Below are positions 40,062 through 47,958 of a stretch of DNA of 64,000 bases, in pieces. This DNA comes from Methylicorpusculum oleiharenae. GTDB lineage: Bacteria; Pseudomonadota; Gammaproteobacteria; Methylococcales; Methylomonadaceae. Below the pieces are notes generated by a model, which ran no database searches, had not been told where the DNA came from, and saw nothing but the letters and a program-made list of their open reading frames with translations. The position numbers and the translations under genes were made by a program. The DNA lies in the NCBI RefSeq assembly GCF_009828925.2, contig NZ_WUTY02000001.1, positions 2,944,492 through 3,008,491 of the forward strand, written 5' to 3'. Position 1 is the first letter of the stretch; every line of letters begins with the position of its first letter.

Positions 40062-40499
40062 ATGACACGTTTTAGCCGGCAAGTCACACTGAAATATTCG
40101 CCTGATCAGATGTACGACCTTGTTAATGATGTCAGCGCTTATGCCAGTTTTATTCCTTTATGCAGTCGATCTGAAGTCCATGAAAAGTCAGACAATAAAC
40201 TGATTGCAACCATAGCAATTGCAAAAGGTCGAGTCGGATTTTCTTTTACGACGCTTAACCGCATGGAAAAAGGGCAACAGATAAGTATGCATCTTGTTAG
40301 CGGTCCTTTTAAATCTTTGACGGGACTCTGGAAGTTCCATCCTTTAGCATCTGATGGCTGTCTGGTTTCTGTAGAATTTAATTTTGAATTTACCAATAAA
40401 CTATTAGCTGTTGCGTTTAGTCAAATATTTACACAGGTTTGTGAATCAATGATTGAGGCGTTTAAAAAACAGGCTAAGGTTCGTTATGATCATCTTTAG
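40062..40499 (+). CDS. ratA: RatA/Coq10-type START-domain protein
   Basis: 145 residues of the SRPBCC fold in the RatA/Coq10 branch, with start MTRFSRQVTLKYSPDQMYDLV and 'YASFIPLCSRSEV', plus the C-terminal 'MIEAFKKQAKVRY'. In E. coli RatA is described as a ribosome-association inhibitor; in other organisms Coq10 binds ubiquinone. Either role is possible. It usually lies next to smpB and ssrA; here ssrA is 34 kb away. It starts 10 nt after the LOV stop, so the two are probably co-transcribed. A weak hairpin and TTTTT follow near 40508-40541. Confidence 0.85.
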   Translation: MTRFSRQVTLKYSPDQMYDLVNDVSAYASFIPLCSRSEVHEKSDNKLIATIAIAKGRVGFSFTTLNRMEKGQQISMHLVSGPFKSLTGLWKFHPLASDGCLVSVEFNFEFTNKLLAVAFSQIFTQVCESMIEAFKKQAKVRYDHL

Positions 40500-40584
40500 T
40501 CAAACAAGACCGAGTTAAAACTCACCTCCGGTTCTTTTTAGATGTGCTATTTCGTAAAACTATATCGAGTCAATCCGCGTTAAT

Positions 40585-42309
40585 TCAAGCCAGTTCCTTT
40601 ACAGCATCTTCCGTTCTAAAAAACAATTTTCCCGGTTTAATCTGTTTGAAGAAATCGGTTTTTTCAAGCTTGTCAATTACAGGCCCTTTGGCCTCCGCAA
40701 GATTCAATATAATATTTGAATTTTGAAGGACGTGGTTCAGATTTTCCAAGGCTTCGAGCGCTGTTGCATCGATATCGTTGACTGAAGTAAATATCAGTAC
40801 AACCTGTTTAGTGGCGGGTTGTTTACGTAACTCAGTAGTAATGAATTCGTCGATAAAATTAACATTGGCAAATGTGATGCTTTCATCTACCCGCAGCAGC
40901 AGAAGGTGATTCCAAGTTTCAACCTGGTGCCGTTTGACATTCCGATAATGCTCAGTATCAGGAATGCGGCCTACAATAGCGATATGCGGATGGCTGGTTT
41001 TTCGTAAATGGCTAACCACCGTGAGAATAATACCTAAAGTTATACCTTCCTCTATACCCAGCGTTAACACGCCAATCAGCGTAACCAGTTCGGCAATGCC
41101 GTCACCCCTGTCATAGCGCCATGTGTGAATAATAGACTTGATTTTTACCAAGGGCACAATTGCAACCAGAATAATCGCGGCCAAAGCGGTTTTGGGTATG
41201 TTATGAAACAATGGGCTGAAATAAACAACAGCCAAACCCAAAAGACCCGCCGCAATTAATGTCGCCATTTGTGTTCTTGCGCCGGCAGAATAATTCACCA
41301 TTGTCCGACTGAAGCCACCGGCAACTGCCATTCCTCCAGAAAGTGAAGTAACTAGATTAGCTGCTCCCAGTGCGATCAACTCTTGATTTGCAGAAATTTT
41401 TTCATTACGCAGATTAGCCGTTACTTTGGCAATAGCCACACTTTCGACATAGGCAATCAGCGCAATAAAAGCAGCGTAAGGCAAAAGAGGGCGCCAGTGT
41501 TCAACCGACAGAAAGCCCAGGCCCAGCGATGGAAAACCGGATGGAACAGCGCCCACGACGGCAACGTGCTGTTCGAATAAATGCCATTTAGTGATAATAA
41601 ATGTGGCAAGCATGATGGTTAAAAGCGGTCCGCATTTACTGATCGCAATGATCATTTGGGTGGGTACCCGCACTTTTTTTAACAATACTGTTAAAGGTTT
41701 TCCAAACGAAATGAGCATGGTCAACGCAGTCAAGCCAATAATGATGGTTATCGTATTGGGCGTGTTAAACAGGCTGCTGAAGCATTGAACATCGATACCA
41801 CATTCAACCGCTTTCAATCCTAGCAGCGGAGGCAATTGGCTGAAAATGATCAAAATCGAAGCCCCGCTGGTAAAGCCGGTCAGTACTGGGTGACTGATAA
41901 AGTTAACCAGATTCCCCATGCGAAGGATGGACATGAATAACAATATGACACCGACCATGGCTGACAGAACTAACGCGTTTTCTTCACTGTTTCCAAGTAG
42001 TTTTATCTCGGGAGAATTGAGTGCGTTGGCAATCATGATTGCAGCTATTGAAACCGGGCCGACCGACAGTGTCCGGCTGGTTCCAAGAATGGCATAACAA
42101 ATCGGCGGCAGAACACTGGCGTAAAGCCCTAGTTGCGGCGGCAGACCAGCCAGTAACGCATAGGCTATACCTTGAGGTACCAGCAAAATAGCAGTGATTA
42201 TTCCAGCGAACAAGTCATCCCCAAAGTCTTTGCGGGTATACGTTCTAAGCCAACTCAGAATAGGGATGAACCGGTAAAAACGAGGTTCTGTTGATACAGG
42301 GTATGACAT
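40585..42309 (-). CDS. SulP-family anion transporter with STAS domain
   Basis: Inner-membrane SLC26/SulP transporter, for sulfate, bicarbonate or another anion. 574 residues: 10-14 predicted membrane helices (about 20-420) with 'LVPQGIAYALLAGLPPQLGLYASVLPP' in short runs as the SulP signature, then a cytoplasmic STAS domain (about 440-560) with 'DIDATALEALENL'. The substrate cannot be read from sequence. It is downstream of the sqr gene on the same strand but 338 bp away, so a link to sulfur oxidation is only suggested by position. Confidence 0.88.
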   Translation of the reverse strand: MSYPVSTEPRFYRFIPILSWLRTYTRKDFGDDLFAGIITAILLVPQGIAYALLAGLPPQLGLYASVLPPICYAILGTSRTLSVGPVSIAAIMIANALNSPEIKLLGNSEENALVLSAMVGVILLFMSILRMGNLVNFISHPVLTGFTSGASILIIFSQLPPLLGLKAVECGIDVQCFSSLFNTPNTITIIIGLTALTMLISFGKPLTVLLKKVRVPTQMIIAISKCGPLLTIMLATFIITKWHLFEQHVAVVGAVPSGFPSLGLGFLSVEHWRPLLPYAAFIALIAYVESVAIAKVTANLRNEKISANQELIALGAANLVTSLSGGMAVAGGFSRTMVNYSAGARTQMATLIAAGLLGLAVVYFSPLFHNIPKTALAAIILVAIVPLVKIKSIIHTWRYDRGDGIAELVTLIGVLTLGIEEGITLGIILTVVSHLRKTSHPHIAIVGRIPDTEHYRNVKRHQVETWNHLLLLRVDESITFANVNFIDEFITTELRKQPATKQVVLIFTSVNDIDATALEALENLNHVLQNSNIILNLAEAKGPVIDKLEKTDFFKQIKPGKLFFRTEDAVKELA

Positions 42310-42463
42310 GGAAATAATGTTATAAAAGTTTCTGTTACTGAAATCGGGACCGAGGAATCACGGCAACTTTACATTTTCTGCGTATTCCGGAGTAGGAGGG
42401 TACTCAGCGCCTACTTAACCGGTAATGCTGTTGAAATAAACTGTTAATTGAGGGGTTATCCTG

Positions 42464-42510
42464 TGCAGGTGGAAACTTATCCCCACTGAGTAAATGAATT
42501 TCCACCTGCA
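42464..42510. repeat. 12-bp inverted repeat between sqr and the SulP gene
   Basis: Perfect arms TGCAGGTGGAAA (42464-42475) and TTTCCACCTGCA (42499-42510) flank 23 bases that include TTATCCCCA. It may be an operator for the SulP gene (start 42309) or a structured 3' end of the sqr mRNA; no T-run follows on the minus strand. The rest of 42310-42647 shows no gene. Confidence 0.5.
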
Positions 42511-42647
42511 TTAGTAAACTATCTTTGGGTAAAAAGACGGAAAATGAGCCGTATCTAAGTCTTTTCAATCAGAGTTGATCGGGCTAGACGGGATGAACCT
42601 CTTATTTATATTGAGTTAAAACAAGCATGATTTCGTCCGAAATAGTA

Positions 42648-43901
42648 TTAATTATCGTCTAAAAATTGTTTCACATAAGTGTCTTTGTGAGGAATGTCAA
42701 TGCGATAACCTTTGAGCATCAAGTGCCAGTACATCCATGGGAAACCGGTCGTTTTACCCCACCACCAGATAAAGCGGTTTTGTCTTGGGTCTAGAATGGG
42801 AAAAGAAGGCGTCACTTTACCGCCATAAGAAAATTCAGCGAGCATGACAGTGCTAAGCGAGGTTGTTAAAGGGCAAGAGCCGTAACCGTCATATTTATCG
42901 GATAAGGCTTTACCGCTGATCAAATTCAGTATGTTGTCAACGACAACGGGAACTTGTTTGCGAATGGCAGCCGCAGTTTTTGCGTTAGGTGTCGATCCCG
43001 CGTCGCCTAGACCGAAGATATTGCTGTATCGATTGTGTTGCAGGGTTTTTTCATGCAGATCCACCCATCCTGCAGGATTAGCCAGAGGGCTGTTTTTAAT
43101 AAAATCAGGAGCACTTTGGGGGGGGGTGACATGGATCATGTCGAATTGTTTGGATACACGCGTCTTATTGCCGTCTGCATCGGATTTTTCAAAGAAAGCG
43201 GTTTTCGCAGGTCCGTCAATAGCGACCAGATTATGCTGAAAATTCGTTTTAATACCGTAGTCTGCAACGACTTTATCCAAAGCTTTTGCAAAAAATGGAA
43301 TGCCGAACATCGCCGGTCCTGCATTGAAGAACTCAACAGATATTTTATCGAGGATGCCTTTTTTGCGAAAACGATCGGAAGCCAGATACATGATTTTTTG
43401 GGGGGCTCCGGCACATTTGATGGGCATGGCAGGTTGGGTAAACAAAGCCGTGCCGGATTGCAGATTTCGGATGCACTCCCAAGTATATTCTACTGTTTCA
43501 GCCGAATAGTTACTGCACACGCCATTGTGATTCAGTGTTTCCTTGAGTCCTTCTATTTTTTGCCAATCCAACTGAAGTCCGGGACAGACAACCAGATAGT
43601 CATAACTGAGGGAAGTGCCGGAACGTAAAGTGACTGTATTGGCATCCGGTTGAAATGTCTCGGCATAATCTTTAATCCAGGTAACGCTAGGGTGAATCAG
43701 ATCGGCCTCTTTGCGCGAGGTTTTGGCCATGGTATAAGCGCCGCCGCCGATTATGGTAAATCCCGGTTGATAATAATGAATTTCGGAAGGCTCAATCAAA
43801 GCGATATCGATTGAACTGTTTTGCCTTCGCATGTTGTTTGCGACAGAAACGCCGGCAGCGCCTCCGCCTACGATCAAGACAGTGTGGTGTTGAGTTGACA
43901 T
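42648..43901 (-). CDS. sqr: Type II sulfide:quinone oxidoreductase
   Basis: FAD enzyme that oxidizes sulfide and reduces quinone, leaving a persulfide or polysulfide. 417 residues from the ATG at 43901, with GGAGG 5 nt upstream (GGAGGAATTC-ATG). N-terminal FAD motif VLIVGGGAAGVSV (8-20). The two redox Cys are Cys163 in PIKCAGAPQKIMYL and Cys343 in GSCPLTT, the arrangement of mitochondrial-type (type II) SQR. 'GWVDLHEKTLQHNRYSNIFGLGD' in short runs is also diagnostic. It lies 141 nt downstream of the persulfide dioxygenase gene, same strand. Confidence 0.93.
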   Translation of the reverse strand: MSTQHHTVLIVGGGAAGVSVANNMRRQNSSIDIALIEPSEIHYYQPGFTIIGGGAYTMAKTSRKEADLIHPSVTWIKDYAETFQPDANTVTLRSGTSLSYDYLVVCPGLQLDWQKIEGLKETLNHNGVCSNYSAETVEYTWECIRNLQSGTALFTQPAMPIKCAGAPQKIMYLASDRFRKKGILDKISVEFFNAGPAMFGIPFFAKALDKVVADYGIKTNFQHNLVAIDGPAKTAFFEKSDADGNKTRVSKQFDMIHVTPPQSAPDFIKNSPLANPAGWVDLHEKTLQHNRYSNIFGLGDAGSTPNAKTAAAIRKQVPVVVDNILNLISGKALSDKYDGYGSCPLTTSLSTVMLAEFSYGGKVTPSFPILDPRQNRFIWWWGKTTGFPWMYWHLMLKGYRIDIPHKDTYVKQFLDDN

Positions 43902-44042
43902 GAATTCCTCCAAACTTTTGTGGTGAGTTATGACTTGGCTTTATCTCTGTAAGCCTTATAGTTTTGTAAGCCGGATTGCCTTTGGCCCGTTGGGGGCTGT
44001 CGGTATATCCGGCTTTTATCGCCGTCGACAGAGATTAGAGTC

Positions 44043-45131
44043 CTAGGCGCTTTTTTGCCAGGCTTCATAACCTCCGGCCATTGATAATACGTTTTTATAT
44101 CCCAGGTTTTGTAGCGTTAGTGCGGCAAGTGCCGAACGGTTTCCGCTGCGACAATAGACCAAAACTGGTTTTGACTTATCAGCAAGATCAGGCTGGCTAC
44201 CAATTTTAAATTCCAGTAGTCCACGCGGTATCGGTAAAGCATTATCCAGATGGCCGGCGGCATATTCACTTTCTTCGCGCGTGTCTATAATGACGACATT
44301 ACCTTCGGCAATCAACTGTTTGGATTTTTCAACATTGATTTCAGTAATCTGCTGTTTGGCGGAATCCACCATTTCCTGAGTCGATGATTCATTTCTGAGC
44401 GGACGTGTAGCTTCTCTTTGCGAAATGGCGTCTTGCCTTTCATTTTCTTCCAATCCGCAGTACCGATTAGCGGGAACCGCTTCATCAATAAGCCGTGGTT
44501 TGGGTAAGTTGAGATTGTTCATTATCTCAATGAATTCCTCGCGCGATTTTCCGGCCAATCGAGGGTTGGTAGTGCGTTCCTGCATGATGTTGCTGACCCA
44601 GCGTCCTTGGTAATCATGACCAGGATACACCAGCGTGTCGTCGGGTAAGGTATATAAGCGTTGAGTGATGCAGTCATACAAAGCGCCTGCGTCTCCTCCT
44701 TGAAAATCGGTGCGCCCGCATCCGCCTATGAATAAGGAATCGCCGGTGAACACGCGGTCACGCCATAAAAATGAAATACTGCCTTTGGTGTGTCCAGGGG
44801 TCGCAATGACTTTGATTTTTTCATTTTTTCCGAATTCAAAAATATCGCCATCCTGGATTTGAATATCGGCTGTTTCTGCGCCGCATAGTTGGCTGACAGC
44901 GGTTTCAGCTCCGAGCTTTTGACGGAGCAAGCCGCTTGCAGTGATGTGGTCGGCATGCACATGCGTTTCTAGCGTATATTTCAACTTTAAGCCATGTTCT
45001 TCCAGTAATGCGAGGTATTCATCAATGCGTGTGTTGACCGGATCAATGATCACGGCTTCCTTGGCGTCGGTATCAGCGATTAAGTAAGTGTAAGTCCAGG
45101 TTTCGGGGTCGAATAATTGTTTAAAAAGCAT
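44043..45131 (-). CDS. Persulfide dioxygenase-rhodanese fusion
   Basis: 362 residues joining an ETHE1-type metallo-beta-lactamase persulfide dioxygenase (1-240) to a rhodanese domain (265-362). Iron ligands: THVHADH (56-62), His113 (TPGHTKGS), Asp131, His172 (YPGHDY). Only the first two His and the third act as the mononuclear iron site in this branch. Rhodanese Cys327 is in YCRSGNRS. It probably oxidizes the persulfide made by SQR to sulfite and transfers sulfane sulfur, giving thiosulfate. AGGAG lies before the ATG, and a sigma54-type promoter 63 nt upstream. The gene name varies (pdo/prf), so I leave it blank. Confidence 0.92.
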   Translation of the reverse strand: MLFKQLFDPETWTYTYLIADTDAKEAVIIDPVNTRIDEYLALLEEHGLKLKYTLETHVHADHITASGLLRQKLGAETAVSQLCGAETADIQIQDGDIFEFGKNEKIKVIATPGHTKGSISFLWRDRVFTGDSLFIGGCGRTDFQGGDAGALYDCITQRLYTLPDDTLVYPGHDYQGRWVSNIMQERTTNPRLAGKSREEFIEIMNNLNLPKPRLIDEAVPANRYCGLEENERQDAISQREATRPLRNESSTQEMVDSAKQQITEINVEKSKQLIAEGNVVIIDTREESEYAAGHLDNALPIPRGLLEFKIGSQPDLADKSKPVLVYCRSGNRSALAALTLQNLGYKNVLSMAGGYEAWQKSA

Positions 45132-45193
45132 GATGTGTCTCCTGTAGTTATTCTTCTAATTTCAAAGCTCTAAACTGCTCTTAGAATAATAAA

Positions 45194-45208
45194 GCAATAG
45201 TAATGCCA
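45194..45208 (-). promoter_or_regulatory. Sigma54-type -24/-12 promoter for the sulfide operon
   Basis: Read on the minus strand it is TGGCATTACTATTGC: TGGCAT at -24 and TTGC at -12, with GG and GC 10 nt apart as required. The predicted start is near 45183, giving a leader of about 50 nt before the dioxygenase ATG. Upstream palindromes at 45295-45309 and 45468-45507 could bind the enhancer protein. Confidence 0.7.
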
Positions 45209-45294
45209 TAAGTTTAAGTATACGTAAGTAGATGAAATTCAATGGCAAATTATTATTATGATCATGTGATATGTAAAATCAATCGAGTCCGTGG

Positions 45295-45309
45295 TGTTTC
45301 ACTGAAACA
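45295..45309. promoter_or_regulatory. TGTTTCA-C-TGAAACA palindrome, promoter-proximal site
   Basis: A 15-bp perfect dyad, 112-126 bp upstream of the predicted start of the sulfide operon. That is the usual distance for sigma54 enhancer sites. It has the same half-sites as the double palindrome at 45468-45507. Confidence 0.6.
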
Positions 45310-45467
45310 TCACGAATTTTGCACGGTGATTTATTTCACGATAATTTTTTTAAGATCGTATTTTTTAACTTAATTTTTGCAAGAGTCAATGTTACGCCTT
45401 CTATTTTTTTAAGGGTAGTCATGGAAATGAGAACTTAGGCTGCTAAAGCCCATCCAATTGATTTAGT

Positions 45468-45507
45468 GATGTTTCATTTGAAACAATAGTGTTTCAAATG
45501 AAACATC
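45468..45507. promoter_or_regulatory. Double TGTTTCA-N2-TGAAACA palindrome
   Basis: Two 16-bp dyads (45470-45485 and 45490-45505), each of form TGT-N10-ACA, are themselves inverted copies: 17-bp perfect arms (45468-45484 and 45491-45507) around a 6-bp centre AATAGT. They are centred roughly between the divergent dioxygenase and cupin genes and could serve both as an enhancer. Confidence 0.65.
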
Positions 45508-45668
45508 AAACTGCCGGAGGCATTCCAGAAATAGAGTTATATCTATGAGTTATCGGTGTTCAATGAATGGATTCAAAGTAAAAAAGTTAAAATTGAACGT
45601 AATTTCAGTTATTCTGATCTGACAGATTTTGATAGAAACAAATCCAGCCAGTCGTGTGTCTCATTGTT

Positions 45669-45684
45669 TGGCGATGCGATGGCT
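45669..45684 (+). promoter_or_regulatory. Weak sigma54-like site upstream of the cupin gene
   Basis: TGGCGATGCGATGGCT keeps GG-N10-GC spacing (GG at 45670-45671, GC at 45682-45683) but departs from the -24/-12 consensus at several bases. It is about 35 nt before the cupin ATG. Tentative. Confidence 0.3.
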
Positions 45685-45718
45685 TAGCATAAATCAGCTT
45701 TAACCTGGAGATTTATTC

Positions 45719-46114
45719 ATGAATAAACAACGTAGCTTTAACCTTGTAACCCGCTTGATTGGCCTCTCTGCGGCTTTAGTTATAGTGGTGTTAAACCCGG
45801 TCGATGCAAAGGAAAAACCCCAATTTCAAAGAAAAGTACTTTCAGCGCATAAAGTTGAATTGCCGTCTAATCAGGTTAATGCCAAAACCATCAAGGTGAC
45901 TTTTCCTCCGGCATTTAAAACGCCTGAGCATGTGCATGAAGGTCCGGGTCCACGCTATGTAGTCAAAGGTAAATTAAAAGTTATTGAGGGTGACCATGTT
46001 GGCGTTTATTCGGCAGGTGATACCTTTTGGGAAACCGGCAGCCTCATGTCGGTGGAAAATGTCGGAAATGGTCCTGCCGAACTGATTATTTTTGAGCTGG
46101 CACCGGTAAAATAA
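45719..46114 (+). CDS. Exported single-domain cupin protein
   Basis: 131 residues: signal peptide (about 1-30, ending PVDA), then one cupin barrel with 'HVHEGPGPRYVVKGKLKVI' in which the two His and a Tyr/Glu area form the likely metal site, and 'AGDTFWETGSLMSVENVG'. Function is unknown; probable periplasmic metal-binding protein. GGAG lies 9 nt before the ATG. It is divergent from the sulfide operon and may share its palindromes. Confidence 0.82.
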   Translation: MNKQRSFNLVTRLIGLSAALVIVVLNPVDAKEKPQFQRKVLSAHKVELPSNQVNAKTIKVTFPPAFKTPEHVHEGPGPRYVVKGKLKVIEGDHVGVYSAGDTFWETGSLMSVENVGNGPAELIIFELAPVK

Positions 46115-46154
46115 TCAATTGTAGGAATATTTTTTGTAATTATTCCACGTAGTT

Positions 46155-46249
46155 TGAATTGGGCGATAGCCGTAACCCAACGAATAGTCTTTCGAAAGCT
46201 GAATGCTTCGATTGTTGGGTTAGGCTCTCCGATTTAACCCAACCTACCC
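46155..46249. repeat. REP-like palindromic repeat, copy C
   Basis: Contains GGGCGATAGCCGTAACCCAACG, then GTTGGGTTAGGC, and ends AACCCAACCTACCC. It shares the GCGATAGCC, GTTGGGTT and AACCCAACCTAC blocks with the copies at 10533 and 10719 but has a different centre. It lies between the cupin and Rieske genes. Confidence 0.55.
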
Positions 46250-46364
46250 GGTGCATCACATTCCTTTTGTTTTTATGATCATAAGTTACTGTTTTTAAGT
46301 CAAAATCCAACAGAGAAAATCACCGGTAGGCTGCAGTTGAACTGCTTTTCCGGTACCTTCAACT

Positions 46365-46712
46365 ATGAAAGTTAAGCCTGATTATGCCATTTGTGAATTG
46401 GCAGATTTACAGAAACGACAGTCGTTATCTTTTACATTAAATGTTAAAGATGAAGTCGTGGCAGGCTTTTTGGTTGTTACTGAGCAGGGTTTTAGAGCCT
46501 ATAAGAACTCATGCCCACACTGGGGGGTTGAATTGAACTGGAAGCCGGATGAATTCTTCAATGTGGATTTGACTCATTTGATGTGCTCAGTGCATGGTGC
46601 ATTATTCAAACCCGATGATGGCGAATGTATTTTTGGGCCTTGTGTCAGACAGCATTTGGAGCCGATTCCGGTCACTGTAATTGACGGTACCGTTTATTAT
46701 TCCGAAAATTAG
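46365..46712 (+). CDS. Small cytoplasmic Rieske [2Fe-2S] protein
   Basis: 115 residues, one Rieske domain. Ligands: Cys50-x-His52 (CPHWGVEL) and Cys74-x2-His77 (CSVHGALF), the second box followed by 'DDGECIFGPC'. There is no signal peptide, so it is a cytoplasmic ferredoxin-type protein rather than part of a bc1 complex. The gap between the boxes is somewhat longer than usual. Its redox partner is unknown; it stands alone behind a REP-like repeat. Confidence 0.9.
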   Translation: MKVKPDYAICELADLQKRQSLSFTLNVKDEVVAGFLVVTEQGFRAYKNSCPHWGVELNWKPDEFFNVDLTHLMCSVHGALFKPDDGECIFGPCVRQHLEPIPVTVIDGTVYYSEN

Positions 46713-47192
46713 TCTGCTTGGGGGGGAATGAGTCATCTTCTGGGGTGGAGAAGGCAAGTGACAATAGTGATATCAATCCGTTAATCCTCGGTTATGACAC
46801 AGAGGATTTGAATTAATTTTGTAAAGACAATGCTGGCTACATCATCAATGTCTCAGGTTGTGCGATACCTGATAAATCCGTTTTCAACTATCCATGGTCT
46901 GGTTCAGGTTTGGATGTCGAACCGTCTAAAGAAATTAAGCCCTCCATATTTGAACTATACTTATTTACGTTTTTGCAGGTTTAGCAGCGACTCCGGGCCC
47001 ACTTAGAAGTGAAGAGCATTTCGACGGCAGTAATAAATTATTATGTGGTGCCGAAAAATTTTGCTTCACTCAAGCTATTCGGAGTTTTGGTGTAAAGCCT
47101 TTCCTGGATATTCATCAGGTAAGTTTAGTGCTTTCTTCCTTTAAAATTCCTTTTTATCAAGTTTACTGTCCATCAATTATGAGGGGTTAAGA
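46713..47192. other. Intergenic stretch before the stator genes
   Basis: I see no supported gene. A stop-free frame of about 55 codons near 46825-46980 has no start codon with a Shine-Dalgarno and no family resemblance. The region must hold the promoter of pomA; I cannot place it. Confidence 0.4.
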
Positions 47193-47948
47193 ATGGATAT
47201 AGCGTCCTTATTAGGTTTTATCATCGGGATCGCGATCATAGTATCAGCAATTCTGGTGGGTGGGGATGTCATGATGTTTGTCGATGTTCCTTCCATTCTA
47301 ATAGTATTCGGGGGAACATTTGGCGTATCTTTGATGCGAATTCCTTTAACGGATTTTTTTCGATCTTTTGGAGTAGTCGCCAAAGCGTTTTTAAATAAAA
47401 GAGACGACCCTAATTTATTGATTGAAGAAGGCGTTCGTTTATCCGACATTGCCCGAAAAAATGGTTTATTGGCTTTGGAAGGTGAAACTATTACCAATGA
47501 ATTTCTAAAGAAAGGAATCGGTCTCTGCGTCGATGGACACGACCCCGCTTTTGTTAGGCGAATGCTGGAGCAGGAAATCAGTCAAATGGTATCAAGAAAT
47601 GAAGTCGGCCAGGACATGTGGAAGGGTGTGGGCGATTTAGCACCTGCAATGGGCATGATCGGGACTTTGGTGGGATTGGTGCAAATGCTTGCGAATATGT
47701 CGGATCCTTCGGCTATTGGTCCTGCTATGGCAGTGGCTTTGCTGACAACGCTTTACGGCGCGATGGTGGCAAACTGTTTTGCATTGCCCATGGTCGATAA
47801 ATTGTCAAAAGTATTACTTTATGAAAAAACCAACAGGGAGTTGATTATGGAAACGATCTCAGGGATACAGGAAGGTATGAATCCCAAGGTTTTGGAAGTA
47901 TTATTGAATTCCTATATTTCTGATAAAAAGCGTAAAGCCCAAGATTAA
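47193..47948 (+). CDS. pomA: PomA/MotA-type flagellar stator subunit
   Basis: Stator membrane protein that couples ion flow to flagellar rotation. 251 residues, four membrane helices, with 'GGDVMMFVDVPSILIVFGG' near the N-terminus and 'GDLAPAMGMIGTLVGLVQML' and 'GPAMAVALLTTLYGAMVAN' in helices 3 and 4. The pattern is closer to sodium-type PomA than to E. coli MotA (which is longer and more diverged). The ion is inferred, not shown. It is first of the pomA-pomB-PilZ group; no other flagellar genes are in the window. Confidence 0.88.
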   Translation: MDIASLLGFIIGIAIIVSAILVGGDVMMFVDVPSILIVFGGTFGVSLMRIPLTDFFRSFGVVAKAFLNKRDDPNLLIEEGVRLSDIARKNGLLALEGETITNEFLKKGIGLCVDGHDPAFVRRMLEQEISQMVSRNEVGQDMWKGVGDLAPAMGMIGTLVGLVQMLANMSDPSAIGPAMAVALLTTLYGAMVANCFALPMVDKLSKVLLYEKTNRELIMETISGIQEGMNPKVLEVLLNSYISDKKRKAQD

Positions 47949-47958
47949 CAGGTGATAT

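Noticed and set aside
42464-42510. DnaA-box or origin interpretation of the TTATCC motifs
   Set aside because: Only two imperfect boxes, no AT-rich unwinding region, and no replication genes nearby.
46825-46980. Stop-free frame before pomA
   Set aside because: No start with a ribosome site and no recognisable domain.
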